64,000 nt of DNA from an uncultured Myxococcales bacterium (GCA_937980205.1 CALJKW010000049.1:221627-285626); one strand, 5' to 3'. Shown: positions 1 to 8,542, numbered from the stretch's first letter. The notes: generated by a model not told the origin, from the sequence alone. Made by a program: numbers and translations.

Positions 1-1198
1 ACGGGTCGGCGAGCGGCCCGGCGCTGAGGGCGCGGTCGAGGTCTTCACGCGTCGCGCGCGGCGAGCTGCCGATGACCACCAGGCGCTCGACGAGGTTCTC
101 GAGCTCGCGCACGTTGCCCGGCCAGCTCCTCGCGGCGAGCGCCGAGATGAGGTCGGGGGCGAGCTCCTGCACGCGGGCCGACGGGTTGCGCTCGCGCGCG
201 CGGGCGAGGAAGTGCTCGACCAGCAGCGGCACGTCCTGCACGCGGTCGCGCAGCGGCGGCACCGTCACCGGCACGACGTTGAGCCGGTAGAACAGGTCCT
301 GCCGGAACGTCTTCTCCTGCACCGCCTGCGCGAGGTCGCGGTGGGTGGCGGCGATGACGCGCACGTCGACCTTCTTGATCTCGTCCGAGCCGACCGCGCG
401 CACCTCGCCCTCTTCCAGCACGCGCAACAGCCGCGCCTGCAGGGCGAGCGGCATGTCGCCGATCTCGTCGAGCAGGAGCGTGCCCCCGTCGGCCTCGACG
501 AACAGGCCCCGCCGCGCCGAGGTCGCGCCGGTGAAGGCGCCCTTCACGTGGCCGAACAGCTCGGACTCGAGCAGGGCCTCGGGCAGCGCGGTGCAGTTGA
601 GCGCCACGAACGGCCCCTCGCGGCGCGGCCCCTCGAGGTGAATGGCGCGGGCGACGAGCTCCTTGCCGGTGCCGGTCTCTCCGCAGACGAGCACCGAGGC
701 GCTCGACGCCGCGACGCGCTCGACGAGCTCGAACAGCCGCTGCATCGGCGGGCTCTTGCCGATGATGGCGCCGAGGCTCGACCGCTCGCGCGCGAGCCGC
801 TTGAGCGACTTGTTCTCGCTGCGCAGCCGGCGCTCGGAGAGGGCGCGGCCCACCAGCGACGTCACCTCGTCGAGGCGGAACGGCTTCGTCAGGTAGTGGT
901 AGGCGCCGAGCTTGATGGCGGTGATGGCGGTGTCGATGGCGCCGAACGCCGTCATGATCAGCACCGGCAGCTCGGGGTCGTTCTTCTTCAGCTGCTTGAG
1001 CAGGTCGAAGCCGTCGACCTGCTCCATGCGCAGGTCGCTGATGACCAGGTCGAAGACGTGCTTCTCGGCGAGCTCGAGCGCCCGCTTCGCGCTCGCGGCC
1101 GTCTCGACCGCGTAGCCGGCGTCGGTGAGGTCGTCGGCGAGCACGCGCGCCATCTCGAGCTGGTCGTCGACGACGAGGATGCGCGCTTCAGGCGGCAT
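1..1198 (-). CDS. Sigma-54-dependent response regulator, NtrC family (3' end cut by window edge)
   Basis: DNA-binding activator of sigma-54 RNA polymerase, switched on by phosphorylation. About 399 residues are visible. An N-terminal receiver (residues 5-118) has the acidic pair DD at 11-12, phosphoacceptor D55 and K105. It is followed by an AAA+ domain with Walker A GETGTGKE (173-180), the sigma-54 contact loop GAFTGA (220-225) and Walker B LLLDEIGD (241-248). The C-terminal Fis-type helix-turn-helix lies beyond base 1. The ATG at 1198 overlaps the end of the upstream histidine kinase gene by 11 bp, so the two are co-transcribed and presumably form a cognate pair. Targets are not shown by the sequence; sigma-54-like promoter elements occur elsewhere in the window. 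Confidence 0.95.
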   Translation of the reverse strand, partial: MPPEARILVVDDQLEMARVLADDLTDAGYAVETAASAKRALELAEKHVFDLVISDLRMEQVDGFDLLKQLKKNDPELPVLIMTAFGAIDTAITAIKLGAYHYLTKPFRLDEVTSLVGRALSERRLRSENKSLKRLARERSSLGAIIGKSPPMQRLFELVERVAASSASVLVCGETGTGKELVARAIHLEGPRREGPFVALNCTALPEALLESELFGHVKGAFTGATSARRGLFVEADGGTLLLDEIGDMPLALQARLLRVLEEGEVRAVGSDEIKKVDVRVIAATHRDLAQAVQEKTFRQDLFYRLNVVPVTVPPLRDRVQDVPLLVEHFLARARERNPSARVQELAPDLISALAARSWPGNVRELENLVERLVVIGSSPRATREDLDRALSAGPLADP

Positions 1199-3278
1199 GG
1201 CTGCCCACCTCGCCCTTGGCCTGCGCCTGCGCGAGCGGCCACAGCACCGAGACCCGCGTGCCGCGGCCGACCTCGCTCGACAGCTCGATTCTGCCGCCGT
1301 GGTTGCGCACGATCTGCGCCGCGACGGTGAGCCCCAGGCCCGTGCCCTGACCGCCCTTCTTGGTGGTGAAGAACGGGTCGAACACGCCCTGGCGCTGGTC
1401 CTCGGGAATCCCGCAGCCGTCGTCGTTCACGTCGATGCGCAGCGACCGCCACGCGTCGGAGGCGACCTCGGCCGAGACCGTCACGTGGCCGCCGTCGCGG
1501 CACGCGTCGAAGGCGTTCATCACCACGTTGAGCAGCACCTGCTGCAACTGGTCGGGGTCGGCCGACACGTTCGGCAGCTGCGGCGGCAGCCGGACCTCGA
1601 GCTTCACCTTCCGCCGCTGCGCCTCGTACCGCATCACGTCGTCGAGCCACACCGCGAGCTGCGCGGGCGACACGGGCCTCACCGACGCCGGCCGCACCCG
1701 CGCGAAGTCGAGCATCTGGCGGATGGTGCGCGTGACGCGGTCGATCTGCTCGATGATGACGGTGAGGCCGCCCGCCTGCGCGTGCGAGCTGCCGAGCTTG
1801 CCGAGCACGTATTCGGCTCGCGCACGGACGATGCCGAGCGGCGTGCCCACCTCGTGGGCGAGGCCCGCAGCCAGCACTCCGATGGTCGCGAGCTTCTCGG
1901 CGCGCAGCAGCTGCGACTCGAGCGAGCGCACCTCGCTCACGTCCTCGAACACCAGCAGCGCCCGGGTGTCGTCGTACGCCTCGCCGAGCGGAACCGCGTG
2001 CACGCTGTACTGCGCCTCGTTCCCGAACAGCGCCAGCCGCTCGCCGTGAATGCTCTGCACCGCGCGCTTCTCGTTCGCGGCCGCGACGAGCGCCGTGAGC
2101 CGCTCGAGCACCGACGCCGGAGCCTCGGGCAGCACCGCCCCGAGCGGAGACGGCAGGTGGACCTGGGGTGAGCGGTCGCGCAGCACGCGGTTGAGCGACG
2201 TCACCTCGAGCTTCGACGAGAGGCTCATGACGCCGGCGGGAATGGCGTCGAGCGTCTTCTCGGTGCGCTCGCGCATGCGCGCGAGGGCTTCGGCCTGCAA
2301 GAGCCGCTCTTCGGTGCGGGCCGAGCGCCGGGCCGTCACGACGGCGAAGACTCCGAACACCAGCAGCAGCACCGCGATGGCGCTCGCGGCGGCGACGAGG
2401 CGGCCGGTGACGTTGCGCTCGGTCTCGCGCAGCGTCGCGGTCGAGGTCAGCATGACGAGGCTCCACTGGCCCAGGCCGTCGGTCTGCAGCGGCGCGTACG
2501 TACCGACGAGGTCGGCGTCGCCGAGGCCCAGCGCAACGGCCTCACCCGCCCGCACCCACTCGGTGCCGCGCTCGTTGCGGCGAACCGCGGCGAGGATGCG
2601 CTGCAGGGAGTGGGGCAGGGCTCCCCGCGTCACGGCGTCGACGAGCGCGGGGTGGCTCGGCGCCGAAGGCCGGCCGTGCGGACCCAGCAACAACAGGTGC
2701 GTCGAGGGGTCCGAGGCGAGCATGCCGAGCTTCGACATCAGCCGGTCGGAGTCGACGACGAGCGCGAGCGCGTGCGCCCGCTCACCGACCACGGCCAGCG
2801 CGATGATGCGCCGCGACCGCGTGCCGTTGGTCTTGAGCGGCGACGAGATCTGCAGGTCCCCCGGCCGCGCCAGCGCGCGCTCGGCCATCGCGAAGAGCTC
2901 GGCGCGCGACTCGAGCGGCTCCTGGTGGCGCGGGTTCTCGACCGCGAGCTGCTCGACGCCCGACACGTCGTAGACCACCAGCCGCTGCAGGTGCTCGCTC
3001 GAGGCGAGCAGCGCGGCGAGCTCGCTCTCGGGCCGGCCGCGCTGCACGAGCTCGCTCGCCATGCGCAGCACGACGGCCACGCCTTCGAGGTCGCGGCGCG
3101 TGAGCTCGACGGCCTCATCGAGGTGCACCAGGCGCTCGGCGCCGAAGCGCTCGGTGATCTGCCGCCGGTCGCGCTCGATGAGGTGCACCGCGCCGGCCAC
3201 CACCAGCGCGAGCAGCACGCACCACACCACCGCGGCCGCCGCCGCCCGCCGCCGGGGATGACCCTTGGTGGGGCTCAT
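1188..3278 (-). CDS. Membrane-bound sensor histidine kinase (NtrB/AtoS-like)
   Basis: 696-residue sensor kinase, presumed partner of the sigma-54 regulator that overlaps its 3' end. Visible order: TM1 (about 11-33), a roughly 260-residue extracytoplasmic sensor region of no recognised type, TM2 (about 295-315), a PAS-like region (337-445), HisKA with GLAHEVGTP (phospho-His 475), and HATPase with N box NVVMNAFDAC, G1 DDGCGIPEDQ and G2 GTGLGL. I chose the ATG at 3278, which directly precedes TM1. The longer open frame back to 3488 is Arg/Pro-rich and overlaps the divergent stress protein promoter. The input signal is unknown. Confidence 0.93.
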   Translation of the reverse strand: MSPTKGHPRRRAAAAAVVWCVLLALVVAGAVHLIERDRRQITERFGAERLVHLDEAVELTRRDLEGVAVVLRMASELVQRGRPESELAALLASSEHLQRLVVYDVSGVEQLAVENPRHQEPLESRAELFAMAERALARPGDLQISSPLKTNGTRSRRIIALAVVGERAHALALVVDSDRLMSKLGMLASDPSTHLLLLGPHGRPSAPSHPALVDAVTRGALPHSLQRILAAVRRNERGTEWVRAGEAVALGLGDADLVGTYAPLQTDGLGQWSLVMLTSTATLRETERNVTGRLVAAASAIAVLLLVFGVFAVVTARRSARTEERLLQAEALARMRERTEKTLDAIPAGVMSLSSKLEVTSLNRVLRDRSPQVHLPSPLGAVLPEAPASVLERLTALVAAANEKRAVQSIHGERLALFGNEAQYSVHAVPLGEAYDDTRALLVFEDVSEVRSLESQLLRAEKLATIGVLAAGLAHEVGTPLGIVRARAEYVLGKLGSSHAQAGGLTVIIEQIDRVTRTIRQMLDFARVRPASVRPVSPAQLAVWLDDVMRYEAQRRKVKLEVRLPPQLPNVSADPDQLQQVLLNVVMNAFDACRDGGHVTVSAEVASDAWRSLRIDVNDDGCGIPEDQRQGVFDPFFTTKKGGQGTGLGLTVAAQIVRNHGGRIELSSEVGRGTRVSVLWPLAQAQAKGEVGSHAA

Positions 3279-3448
3279 GATCAGCACTGTCCCACTAACA
3301 TCGGGCCGGGGCCCAGCGGGGCCGAAGACGCGACGCAAGCCACGCGCCACGCGCGGCGCCCCTGAACGGGCCGGCCATGCCTCGCATTCTGCGCCGGTGG
3401 GGTGGCGTTCTGCGTCGCCCGAAGGCGGCGCCCCGTGCGCCAGGCGCG

Positions 3449-3463
3449 TGGCGCGAACCTCGC
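3449..3463 (+). promoter_or_regulatory. Sigma-54-like -24/-12 element before universal stress protein gene
   Basis: TGGCGCGAACCTCGC has the invariant GG-N10-GC spacing of sigma-54 promoters, and its GC lies 36 bp before the ATG at 3500. A near-identical element with a similar leader precedes the MarR gene at 15843. A sigma-54 activator gene sits next door on the other strand. Assignment by eye only. Confidence 0.45.
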
Positions 3464-3499
3464 AGGAGCGCCCCGACCCCTTCTCCAAGGAGGCTGTGC

Positions 3500-4321
3500 A
3501 TGAGCGTGCTGCTGCTGGCGATCGACGAGGTGGGCCCGGGCATGCGCGTCGCGCTCGAGCGGGCCCGCGCGCTCGCAGACGTCGCCGCCGCCGAGCTGCA
3601 CGTCCTGCTCGTGGTCTCGCCGAGCCTCGGCTCCTCCGGAGTGCGGCCCACCCCGCTCGTCGAGCTGTTCAACGCCGAGCGTGAGCTGCGCCGCGAGCTG
3701 CGGGGGCTCATGTCCGAGTCGCTCGGCGCCGGAGCGCTGCGCGTCTGCAGCGGAGACTTCGCCCGCGAGGTGAGCGCCGCCGTCTCGCGCGACCGCGCGC
3801 ACCTCGTGGTGCTCGCCGACGGGCCCCTGGCCGCGAGGCGCGCCGCGGGCATCGCCCGGCACACGCGGGTCTCGGTTCTGGTCGCGCGCCGCGAGCGGCC
3901 CAGCGGCGCGGTCGTCGGCGCCACCGACCTCGAGCGGCGCCGCTACCCGGAGATTCGCTGCGCGAGCGAGCTGTCCGGCTGGCTCAAGGCTCCGCTCGTC
4001 GTGCTGCACAGCCTGCCCGGCTCGCGGCCCGCGCTCGTCGAAGGCGACCCCGAGCGCGCGGTGGCGGAAGACGTCTTCGCCGTCACGACGTGCCGCGAGC
4101 TGCTCGAGCAGGTCGTCGGCGACGTCGCCCCGTCGGCCGACGTGCTCGTCGCCCGCAGCGAGCACCCGCTCGACGCGATTCTCGAGACCGAGCGTCGCTA
4201 CCAGTGCGACCTGCTCGTCGTCGGCACGCGCGTCGGAGGCCCCACCTTCGTGGAGCCGTGCCTGGCCGAGCACGTCGTGCGCCAGGCGGCGAGCAGCGTG
4301 CTCGTCACCCCGGTCGACTGA
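3500..4321 (+). CDS. Universal stress protein, tandem UspA domains
   Basis: 273-residue cytosolic protein of the UspA superfamily made of two domains. The first starts VLLLAIDEVGPGMRVAL and ends near SVLVARRE. The second starts at GAVVGATDLE and ends with the family signature DLLVVGTRVGGPTF and SSVLVTPVD. Usp proteins bind ATP or act as stress-responsive signalling proteins; the specific role here is unknown. The ATG at 3500 follows a strong ribosome site AAGGAGG (3487-3493). The longer frame from 3377 includes the promoter region and was rejected. It is divergent from the histidine kinase gene, which suggests shared stress signalling. A second two-domain Usp gene lies at 8752. Confidence 0.9.
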   Translation: MSVLLLAIDEVGPGMRVALERARALADVAAAELHVLLVVSPSLGSSGVRPTPLVELFNAERELRRELRGLMSESLGAGALRVCSGDFAREVSAAVSRDRAHLVVLADGPLAARRAAGIARHTRVSVLVARRERPSGAVVGATDLERRRYPEIRCASELSGWLKAPLVVLHSLPGSRPALVEGDPERAVAEDVFAVTTCRELLEQVVGDVAPSADVLVARSEHPLDAILETERRYQCDLLVVGTRVGGPTFVEPCLAEHVVRQAASSVLVTPVD

Positions 4322-4448
4322 GCCCTCGAAGCTCACCGTTGCAAACGGCGCGTGTCGCGCCGCACCCTGCAACACGCGGCCGCCTCGCGAAGGCCCGCTC
4401 CCGAGACGGCACGGCGGTGGCTCACCGCTTGCGTTCGGCGCGCCGCAC

Positions 4449-4847
4449 ATGAAAGCCATGCGCCCATTCCTCGACCTGGTGAAGGACCCGCTCGTCCTTC
4501 TCAACGCCGCCGCCGCCACGGTGTTCTTCGTCATCGTCGCCGCGTTCTTCGCCGCCGCCGGCTGCGCCCACGAGCAGAAGCCGGCGCCCGCGCCCGCGCC
4601 GATGTCCGAAGCCGATGCGGGCGTGGCCCCCGCCGAGCCCGACGCCGGCGCTCTCTCCGCCTCCGAGGGTGGAGTCGATGGCGGTGAGGCTGCCGCCGAT
4701 GCCGGCCTCACCGTCGCCGATGCCGGAGTCGCCGATGCCGGAGTCGCCGACGCCGGTGCTGCCGACGCCGGTGCTGCCGACGCCGGCGCGCCGGCGGTGG
4801 ATGCCGGGGCCCCCGACGCCGGCCGCGCGCGCCCGAAGAAGAAGTAG
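4449..4847 (+). CDS. Small lipoprotein-like protein with Asp-Ala-Gly repeats
   Basis: 132-residue protein with no recognised domain. The N-terminus has a hydrophobic segment (about 17-37) ending AAAGC, a plausible but non-ideal lipobox (Ala at -3). The rest is low complexity: a Pro/Ala stretch, then DAG-rich sequence with five 15-bp DNA repeat units coding ADAGV or ADAGA (4716-4790), ending RARPKKK. Such DAG repeats are common in myxobacterial envelope proteins and probably form an extended, anionic linker. It ends 6 bp before the stop of the convergent exchanger gene. The function is unknown. Confidence 0.7.
   Translation: MKAMRPFLDLVKDPLVLLNAAAATVFFVIVAAFFAAAGCAHEQKPAPAPAPMSEADAGVAPAEPDAGALSASEGGVDGGEAAADAGLTVADAGVADAGVADAGAADAGAADAGAPAVDAGAPDAGRARPKKK
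4716..4790 (+). repeat. 15-bp tandem repeat, 5 units, coding (ADAG[VA])5
   Basis: Five 15-bp units of the form GCCGAYGCCGGNGYN in frame within the small lipoprotein gene: two code ADAGV and three code ADAGA. The near-identical units suggest expansion by slippage. The length may vary between strains. Confidence 0.8.
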
Positions 4848-4853
4848 CCGCGT

Positions 4854-5810
4854 TCACCACAGGGCGAGCAGGCACATGAAGCCGCCGTAGAGCACCACGA
4901 GCAGCCCGCCCTCTGCGCGCGACACCAGCCGGCGCTTCGCCATCATCGCCGTCGCGACCACCGAGAGCAGCGCCATCGCCGTGAGGTCGACGCGAAGCTG
5001 CGACAGCGCGCCACGAATGGGAGAGACCGCCGACGCGCCGCCGAGAATGAGCAGCACGTTGAAGATGTTCGAGCCGACGACGTTGCCGATGGCCAGCGAC
5101 GACTGGCCGCGCAGCGCGGCCACCACGCTCGCGGCGAGCTCGGGCAGCGACGTCCCCACCGCCACGATGGTGAGCCCCACCATCCGCTCGGACATGCCCA
5201 GCGCGAGCGCCACGTTCACGGCGCCGTCCACGAAGACCTTGCCGCCGCCGACGAGCGCGGCGAGGCCGAGCACCGCGAGCGCGGCGAGCTTTTGGGGCGA
5301 GTCCTTCTCTTTCGGCTCGGCGTCCGCCTTCGCCTGCTCGCCGAGCGCCGACGAGCTCGGAACCGTCTTCGCGGTGCGGACGAGCAGGGCGGTGAAGCCC
5401 AGCGCCCCGAGCAGCAGCAGCAGCCCCTCGACGCGTGAAATTTCGCCGTCCCACAGCAGCAGCGGCACGACGAGCGCGCTCGCCACCATCAACGGCAGCT
5501 CGCGGCGGATGAGCGAGCCGTCGACCTCGGGCGGGCGGATGAGCGCGGTCAGCCCGAGAATGAAGCCGAGGTTCGCGATGTTCGAGCCGATGACGTTGCC
5601 GAGCGCGATGTCGCTCTTGCCGCCCACGGCCGCCGCCGTCGACACGACGAGCTCGGGCATCGACGTGCCGTACGCGACCACGGTCAGCCCGATGATGATG
5701 GGCCGCACACCCATCGCCGCGGCGATGCCCGACGCGCCGCGCACGAGCCACTCGGCGCCGAAGTAGAGCAGAACGATGCCGCCGCCGAGGCGGACGAGGT
5801 CGAGGAGCAT
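4854..5810 (-). CDS. Calcium/sodium antiporter, CaCA family (YrbG-like)
   Basis: 318-residue inner-membrane cation exchanger. The two inverted alpha repeats of the CaCA superfamily are clear. The first is GLTVVAYGTSMPELVVS followed by GNVIGSNIANLG. The second is GLTIVAVGTSLPELAAS followed by GNVVGSNIFNVLLILG. The conserved acidic residues of the GTSxPE motifs are present in both. A charged cytosolic loop (about 155-180) separates the halves, and the length matches YrbG homologues. The ATG at 5810 gives MLLDLVRLGGG at the first membrane segment. Expected role: Ca2+ export in exchange for Na+ or H+. Ion specificity cannot be read from the sequence. Confidence 0.92.
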   Translation of the reverse strand: MLLDLVRLGGGIVLLYFGAEWLVRGASGIAAAMGVRPIIIGLTVVAYGTSMPELVVSTAAAVGGKSDIALGNVIGSNIANLGFILGLTALIRPPEVDGSLIRRELPLMVASALVVPLLLWDGEISRVEGLLLLLGALGFTALLVRTAKTVPSSSALGEQAKADAEPKEKDSPQKLAALAVLGLAALVGGGKVFVDGAVNVALALGMSERMVGLTIVAVGTSLPELAASVVAALRGQSSLAIGNVVGSNIFNVLLILGGASAVSPIRGALSQLRVDLTAMALLSVVATAMMAKRRLVSRAEGGLLVVLYGGFMCLLALW

Positions 5811-5890
5811 GACGCCGAAACGAGCGTATGAACCTCGTGCAGCGGCGCCTAGCGGAACCGGCGCGTTCTCGACCTGCGCCGGCGCTTTTT

Positions 5891-6313
5891 TCAGCCCTCG
5901 CCGGATTGCTGCGCGACCCAGCGCACCACGTCGGCCGCGAACAGGCAGGCGTAGCCGCCGCGCACCGGCACCAGCAGCCCTTCGAGCCCGCGCCGCACCA
6001 AGAGCGCGCTGGCCGCGCCGAGGCTCAGGTCTCCGGCGACGGCGATGACCCCCGGGCTCAGCAGCCCCAGCACCGCGCCGCTGCTCTCGACGGGTGTGCG
6101 CAGGTGGAAGTCGACGCGCGAGACCACGCCGACCGCGCGCTGGCGCTCGTCGATGACGGCGACGTGCTCCACCGCGGGGTCGCGGAAGAGCGGGCGCAAC
6201 GACTGAGCTCCGGCCGACGCCGCCACCGTCGGCACCTTGCCGCGAACCACCTCGGACACCGGAACGTCGAAAGCCGATCGTCTGTGCTGCCTGCGTCGCA
6301 CGTCACGCTGCAC
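5891..6313 (-). CDS. CBS-domain pair protein
   Basis: About 140 residues forming two CBS motifs: VSEVVRGKVPTVAAS with HVAVIDERQRAVGVVSRVDF, then LLSPGVIAVAGDLSLGAASA with LLVPVRGGYACLFAADVV. CBS pairs bind adenosine nucleotides and often act as stand-alone stress regulators. The start is uncertain. An open frame runs to a TTG at 6352, but that lies inside an FNR-like palindrome, so a downstream GTG (6313, 6301 or 6259) is more likely; I give 6313. No clear ribosome site is seen. It lies in an island of universal stress, Crp/Fnr and receiver genes and probably belongs to their regulon. Confidence 0.75.
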   Translation of the reverse strand: MQRDVRRRQHRRSAFDVPVSEVVRGKVPTVAASAGAQSLRPLFRDPAVEHVAVIDERQRAVGVVSRVDFHLRTPVESSGAVLGLLSPGVIAVAGDLSLGAASALLVRRGLEGLLVPVRGGYACLFAADVVRWVAQQSGEG

Positions 6314-6338
6314 ATCGTCGGCCGCGCGCCGCGCGTCT

Positions 6339-6352
6339 TTGACGGGCGTCAA
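6339..6352. promoter_or_regulatory. FNR-like operator TTGACGGGCGTCAA upstream of CBS gene
   Basis: The palindromic pattern TTGAC-N4-GTCAA matches the Crp/Fnr-family consensus TTGAT-N4-ATCAA at 8 of 10 conserved positions. The identical 14-mer occurs at 7310-7323, and a one-base variant (on the reverse complement) at 8702-8715. The adjacent Crp/Fnr protein has the E-x-x-S-R recognition helix known to read TTGAT half sites. Confidence 0.6.
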
Positions 6353-6371
6353 GGACGCGTCGGGTCTCTGG

Positions 6372-7247
6372 TCACCAGCGCAGCGGAGGCGCGCTGATCG
6401 CGAGCTTCTTCGTGACGTCGAGGCCCGGCCACCTGCACCCCAGCGTGAGCCGCTGCCCCGCGGCCAGCCGCGACAGCCGCAGCTCGAGGTCCGCGGCCGT
6501 CGTCACCGGCTCGCCGCCCGCGGCTTCGATGACCATCCCGGCGACCAGCCCCGCGGCGTCGGCCTCGCTGCCGGCGCGCACGCGCTGAACGCGCGCACCT
6601 CCGCCCGGCGCGTCGCCGAGCGACAGACCGAACCGGTCCTCGAGGACCTCTTCGCGCACCGCCGACGGAGCGGGCCCCAGCTCATCGGCGCGCGGCGCCA
6701 GCGCCACCAGCAGCACCGCCGCCAGGCCGCCGTCGTCGTCGTGGCCGCCGACGACCGGGAGCTCGAGCTCGACGGCTTGCGGCGTGCCGCCGAGGTCGCA
6801 GTCGCGCCAGCCCCGGTACGCCTGGCCGGCGAGACCCAGCGAGTACGTGCAGTCGCCCGCGAGCCCGCGAATCCACGTCGGCGTCACCCTCAGCGCGATG
6901 GGCTCGCCTCCGAGCTGCCCGTCCAACGCGAGCGCGATGGTGCCGCCGGTCACCGCGCGGGAGATGCGCGCCAGCAGCGGCCGCCCGCCGAGCTGCCCGT
7001 CGACGACCACGCGGCTGGTCTGCAGCTCGACGGCCTGGTTCAGCCAGCGGCCGGTCAGCCGCTGGCCGCGCCACGCGAGCGCGATGTTCTCACCGCCGTA
7101 GCCCACGGCGCCGGCGCGGGCCTCGACCTTCCGGTCGCCGAAGGAGACGCGCAGCAGGTCCGACTTGGACACCGTGGCGCGCGCCGACGCGGCTGCGCTC
7201 AGCGGCACGAGAAGAAGAAGCGGGACGAACCATCGAACGGACCACAT
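6372..7247 (-). CDS. Exported PDZ-domain protein
   Basis: 291-residue protein with an N-terminal signal peptide (WFVPLLLLVPLSAAASA) and a central region of unrecognised beta-rich repeats containing a VDGQLGG/LDGQLGG doublet. A C-terminal PDZ domain runs about 205-275 (DRFGLSLGD to GLVAGMVIEAAGGEPV). PDZ domains bind peptide C-termini, but no protease domain is present. The ATG at 7247 is preceded by GGGGGGAGGTG with good spacing. The GTG at 7256 lies inside that ribosome site and was rejected. An FNR-like box centred about 69 bp upstream would put a class II (-41.5) start site about 28 bp before the ATG. Function unknown, probably periplasmic. Confidence 0.75.
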   Translation of the reverse strand: MWSVRWFVPLLLLVPLSAAASARATVSKSDLLRVSFGDRKVEARAGAVGYGGENIALAWRGQRLTGRWLNQAVELQTSRVVVDGQLGGRPLLARISRAVTGGTIALALDGQLGGEPIALRVTPTWIRGLAGDCTYSLGLAGQAYRGWRDCDLGGTPQAVELELPVVGGHDDDGGLAAVLLVALAPRADELGPAPSAVREEVLEDRFGLSLGDAPGGGARVQRVRAGSEADAAGLVAGMVIEAAGGEPVTTAADLELRLSRLAAGQRLTLGCRWPGLDVTKKLAISAPPLRW

Positions 7248-7309
7248 CGAAGACACCTCCCCCCTTTGCTAACGGCCGCACGCGGCGATGACGGCGGGCC
7301 TCCGCCAGG

Positions 7310-7323
7310 TTGACGGGCGTCAA
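7310..7323. promoter_or_regulatory. FNR-like operator TTGACGGGCGTCAA between PDZ and receiver genes
   Basis: Exact copy of the 14-mer at 6339-6352, in the divergent spacer between the PDZ gene (start 7247) and the lone receiver gene (start 7383). From a -41.5 position it could activate either side with leaders of roughly 25 nt. Confidence 0.65.
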
Positions 7324-7382
7324 GCCGCGGTCGCATTCCGGCGGATCAGCCGTGCGCCTTCGTGGTTCAACCCGTACCACTC

Positions 7383-7790
7383 ATGAACGGGGGAGCCTCC
7401 ATTCGGGTCCACGTCCACCTCCCCACGGTGCTCGTCGCTGAATCAGACGACGGGCTCCGTGGGGCGCTGGCCGGCGTGCTCTCGCGCGACGGCTACCGCG
7501 TCGTCGCGGTGGAAGACGGCCTCGAGCTGTTCGACTACCTCGCGCTGGCCGAGCGGTCTGCCGGCCGGCTGCCGCTGCCTCGCCTCGTCATCTCGGACGC
7601 CGAGCTCGCCGGCTGCAGCGGCGTCGAGGCGTGCCGTCGCCTGAGGGCGGCGCCTCCGCGACTGCCCGTGGTGCTGCTCACGGGTGACCGGGCAGCGGCG
7701 CGCGACGCGCTGCTCGCCGGCGCCTGCGACATCGTGAGGAAGCCGGTCGACGTCGAAGAGCTGCGCGGCGTCGTCGCGCTGTTCTGCTGA
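7383..7790 (+). CDS. Stand-alone response-regulator receiver domain
   Basis: About 135 residues consisting of one CheY-like receiver. It begins TVLVAESDDGLRGALAGVL, has the phosphoacceptor region LVISDAELAGCSGVEAC with D as acceptor, and the conserved Lys in DIVRKPVDVEEL. There is no output domain, so it probably acts by protein contact in a phosphorelay or as a phosphate sink. The start is uncertain: ATG 7383 is used, GTG 7362 is in frame. It ends 6 bp from the convergent Crp/Fnr gene and lies opposite an FNR-like operator, which suggests membership of the same regulon. Confidence 0.8.
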   Translation: MNGGASIRVHVHLPTVLVAESDDGLRGALAGVLSRDGYRVVAVEDGLELFDYLALAERSAGRLPLPRLVISDAELAGCSGVEACRRLRAAPPRLPVVLLTGDRAAARDALLAGACDIVRKPVDVEELRGVVALFC

Positions 7791-7796
7791 CGGCGC

Positions 7797-8492
7797 TCAG
7801 TCTTCCCCGTCGACGAGGCGCCGCAGCGCGGGCTCGTCTCGGACGAGGAAGCCCGCAGGCTGTGGCTGCACGATGGCCGCCCGCTGCCACTGCGACAGGC
7901 GTCGGCTCGTCGACTCGAGCGTCGTCGCCGCCAGCGACGCGAGCTCGTCGCGGCGCAGCCGAACCGGCACGAGCACGCCGCTGCCGTCGAGCCGCTCACC
8001 GAAGCGCTCCATCAACGAGAGGAGCACGCGCGCGAGCCGCTGCTCGACGGTGCGCGCGTGCAGCGACTCGAGCCGGCGCGTCAGCCGCAGCACGTCGTTC
8101 GCCAGCTCGGCGGCCAGCGCCCGGGCGGCGCGCGGGGTGCGATCCAACGCGGCGCACACCTGCGCGGCGGGGACGAGCACCACCGCGGCGCGGCGCAGGC
8201 ACACCACGTCGAAGCAGTAGCTGCGGTGAAGCGCCAGCGCGACCTCTCCGGCGAGGTCGCCCGCACCAATCACCTCGGTGATGAGGTCGCGCGGTACGGC
8301 GTGGCGCACGACCTTGAGCCTGCCCGACACCACGACGCCCAGGTGCCGCGCCGGCTCGCCCGCCCTCCACAGGTGGTCTCGTGCCCCGAGCCGGCAGAGC
8401 TTCGCGCTGGCGGCGAGCGCGGCCAGGTCGTGGTCGCACAGCTCTCGCAACACCGGCGCAGCCTCGAGTGCGCGCACCACGTCGGCGGTCAT
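7797..8492 (-). CDS. Crp/Fnr-family transcriptional regulator
   Basis: 231 residues with an N-terminal cyclic-nucleotide-binding-type beta barrel (about 15-130; LWRAGEPARHLGVVVSGRLK, IGAGDLAGEVAL), a dimer helix, and a C-terminal winged helix. The recognition helix reads LESTSRRLSQW. E-x-x-S-R is the FNR-type signature that contacts TTGAT half sites and matches the three TTGAY-N4-GTCAA boxes nearby. Several Cys residues occur (RELCD, AKLCR, SYCFDVVCL, QVCAAL) but not the N-terminal FNR Fe-S cluster spacing, so the signal (oxygen, NO, redox or nucleotide) is open. The ATG at 8492 was chosen; an ATG ten codons upstream is also in frame. Confidence 0.9.
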   Translation of the reverse strand: MTADVVRALEAAPVLRELCDHDLAALAASAKLCRLGARDHLWRAGEPARHLGVVVSGRLKVVRHAVPRDLITEVIGAGDLAGEVALALHRSYCFDVVCLRRAAVVLVPAAQVCAALDRTPRAARALAAELANDVLRLTRRLESLHARTVEQRLARVLLSLMERFGERLDGSGVLVPVRLRRDELASLAATTLESTSRRLSQWQRAAIVQPQPAGFLVRDEPALRRLVDGED

Positions 8493-8506
8493 GGTCGAAC
8501 CACCCT

Positions 8507-8521
8507 GCGAGCCCTGAGCCA
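8507..8521 (-). promoter_or_regulatory. Sigma-54-like element before Crp/Fnr gene
   Basis: Read on the minus strand: TGGCTCAGGGCTCGC, with GG-N10-GC spacing, 14 bp before the ATG at 8492. The implied leader is only a few bases, which weakens a classic sigma-54 reading unless translation starts differently. Confidence 0.3.
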
Positions 8522-8542
8522 CGCACGCAACGCACGGTGATG

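Noticed and set aside
3279..3376. N-terminal extension of the histidine kinase to 3488
   Set aside because: The extension is Pro/Arg-rich, overlaps the divergent stress gene promoter, and a signal-anchor start at 3278 fits TM1.
5866..5887. GCGCCGGCGC followed by TTTTTT as a rho-independent terminator
   Set aside because: The T-run is on the plus strand but no plus-strand gene ends here; the palindrome is only 10 bp and GC-only, common in this genome.
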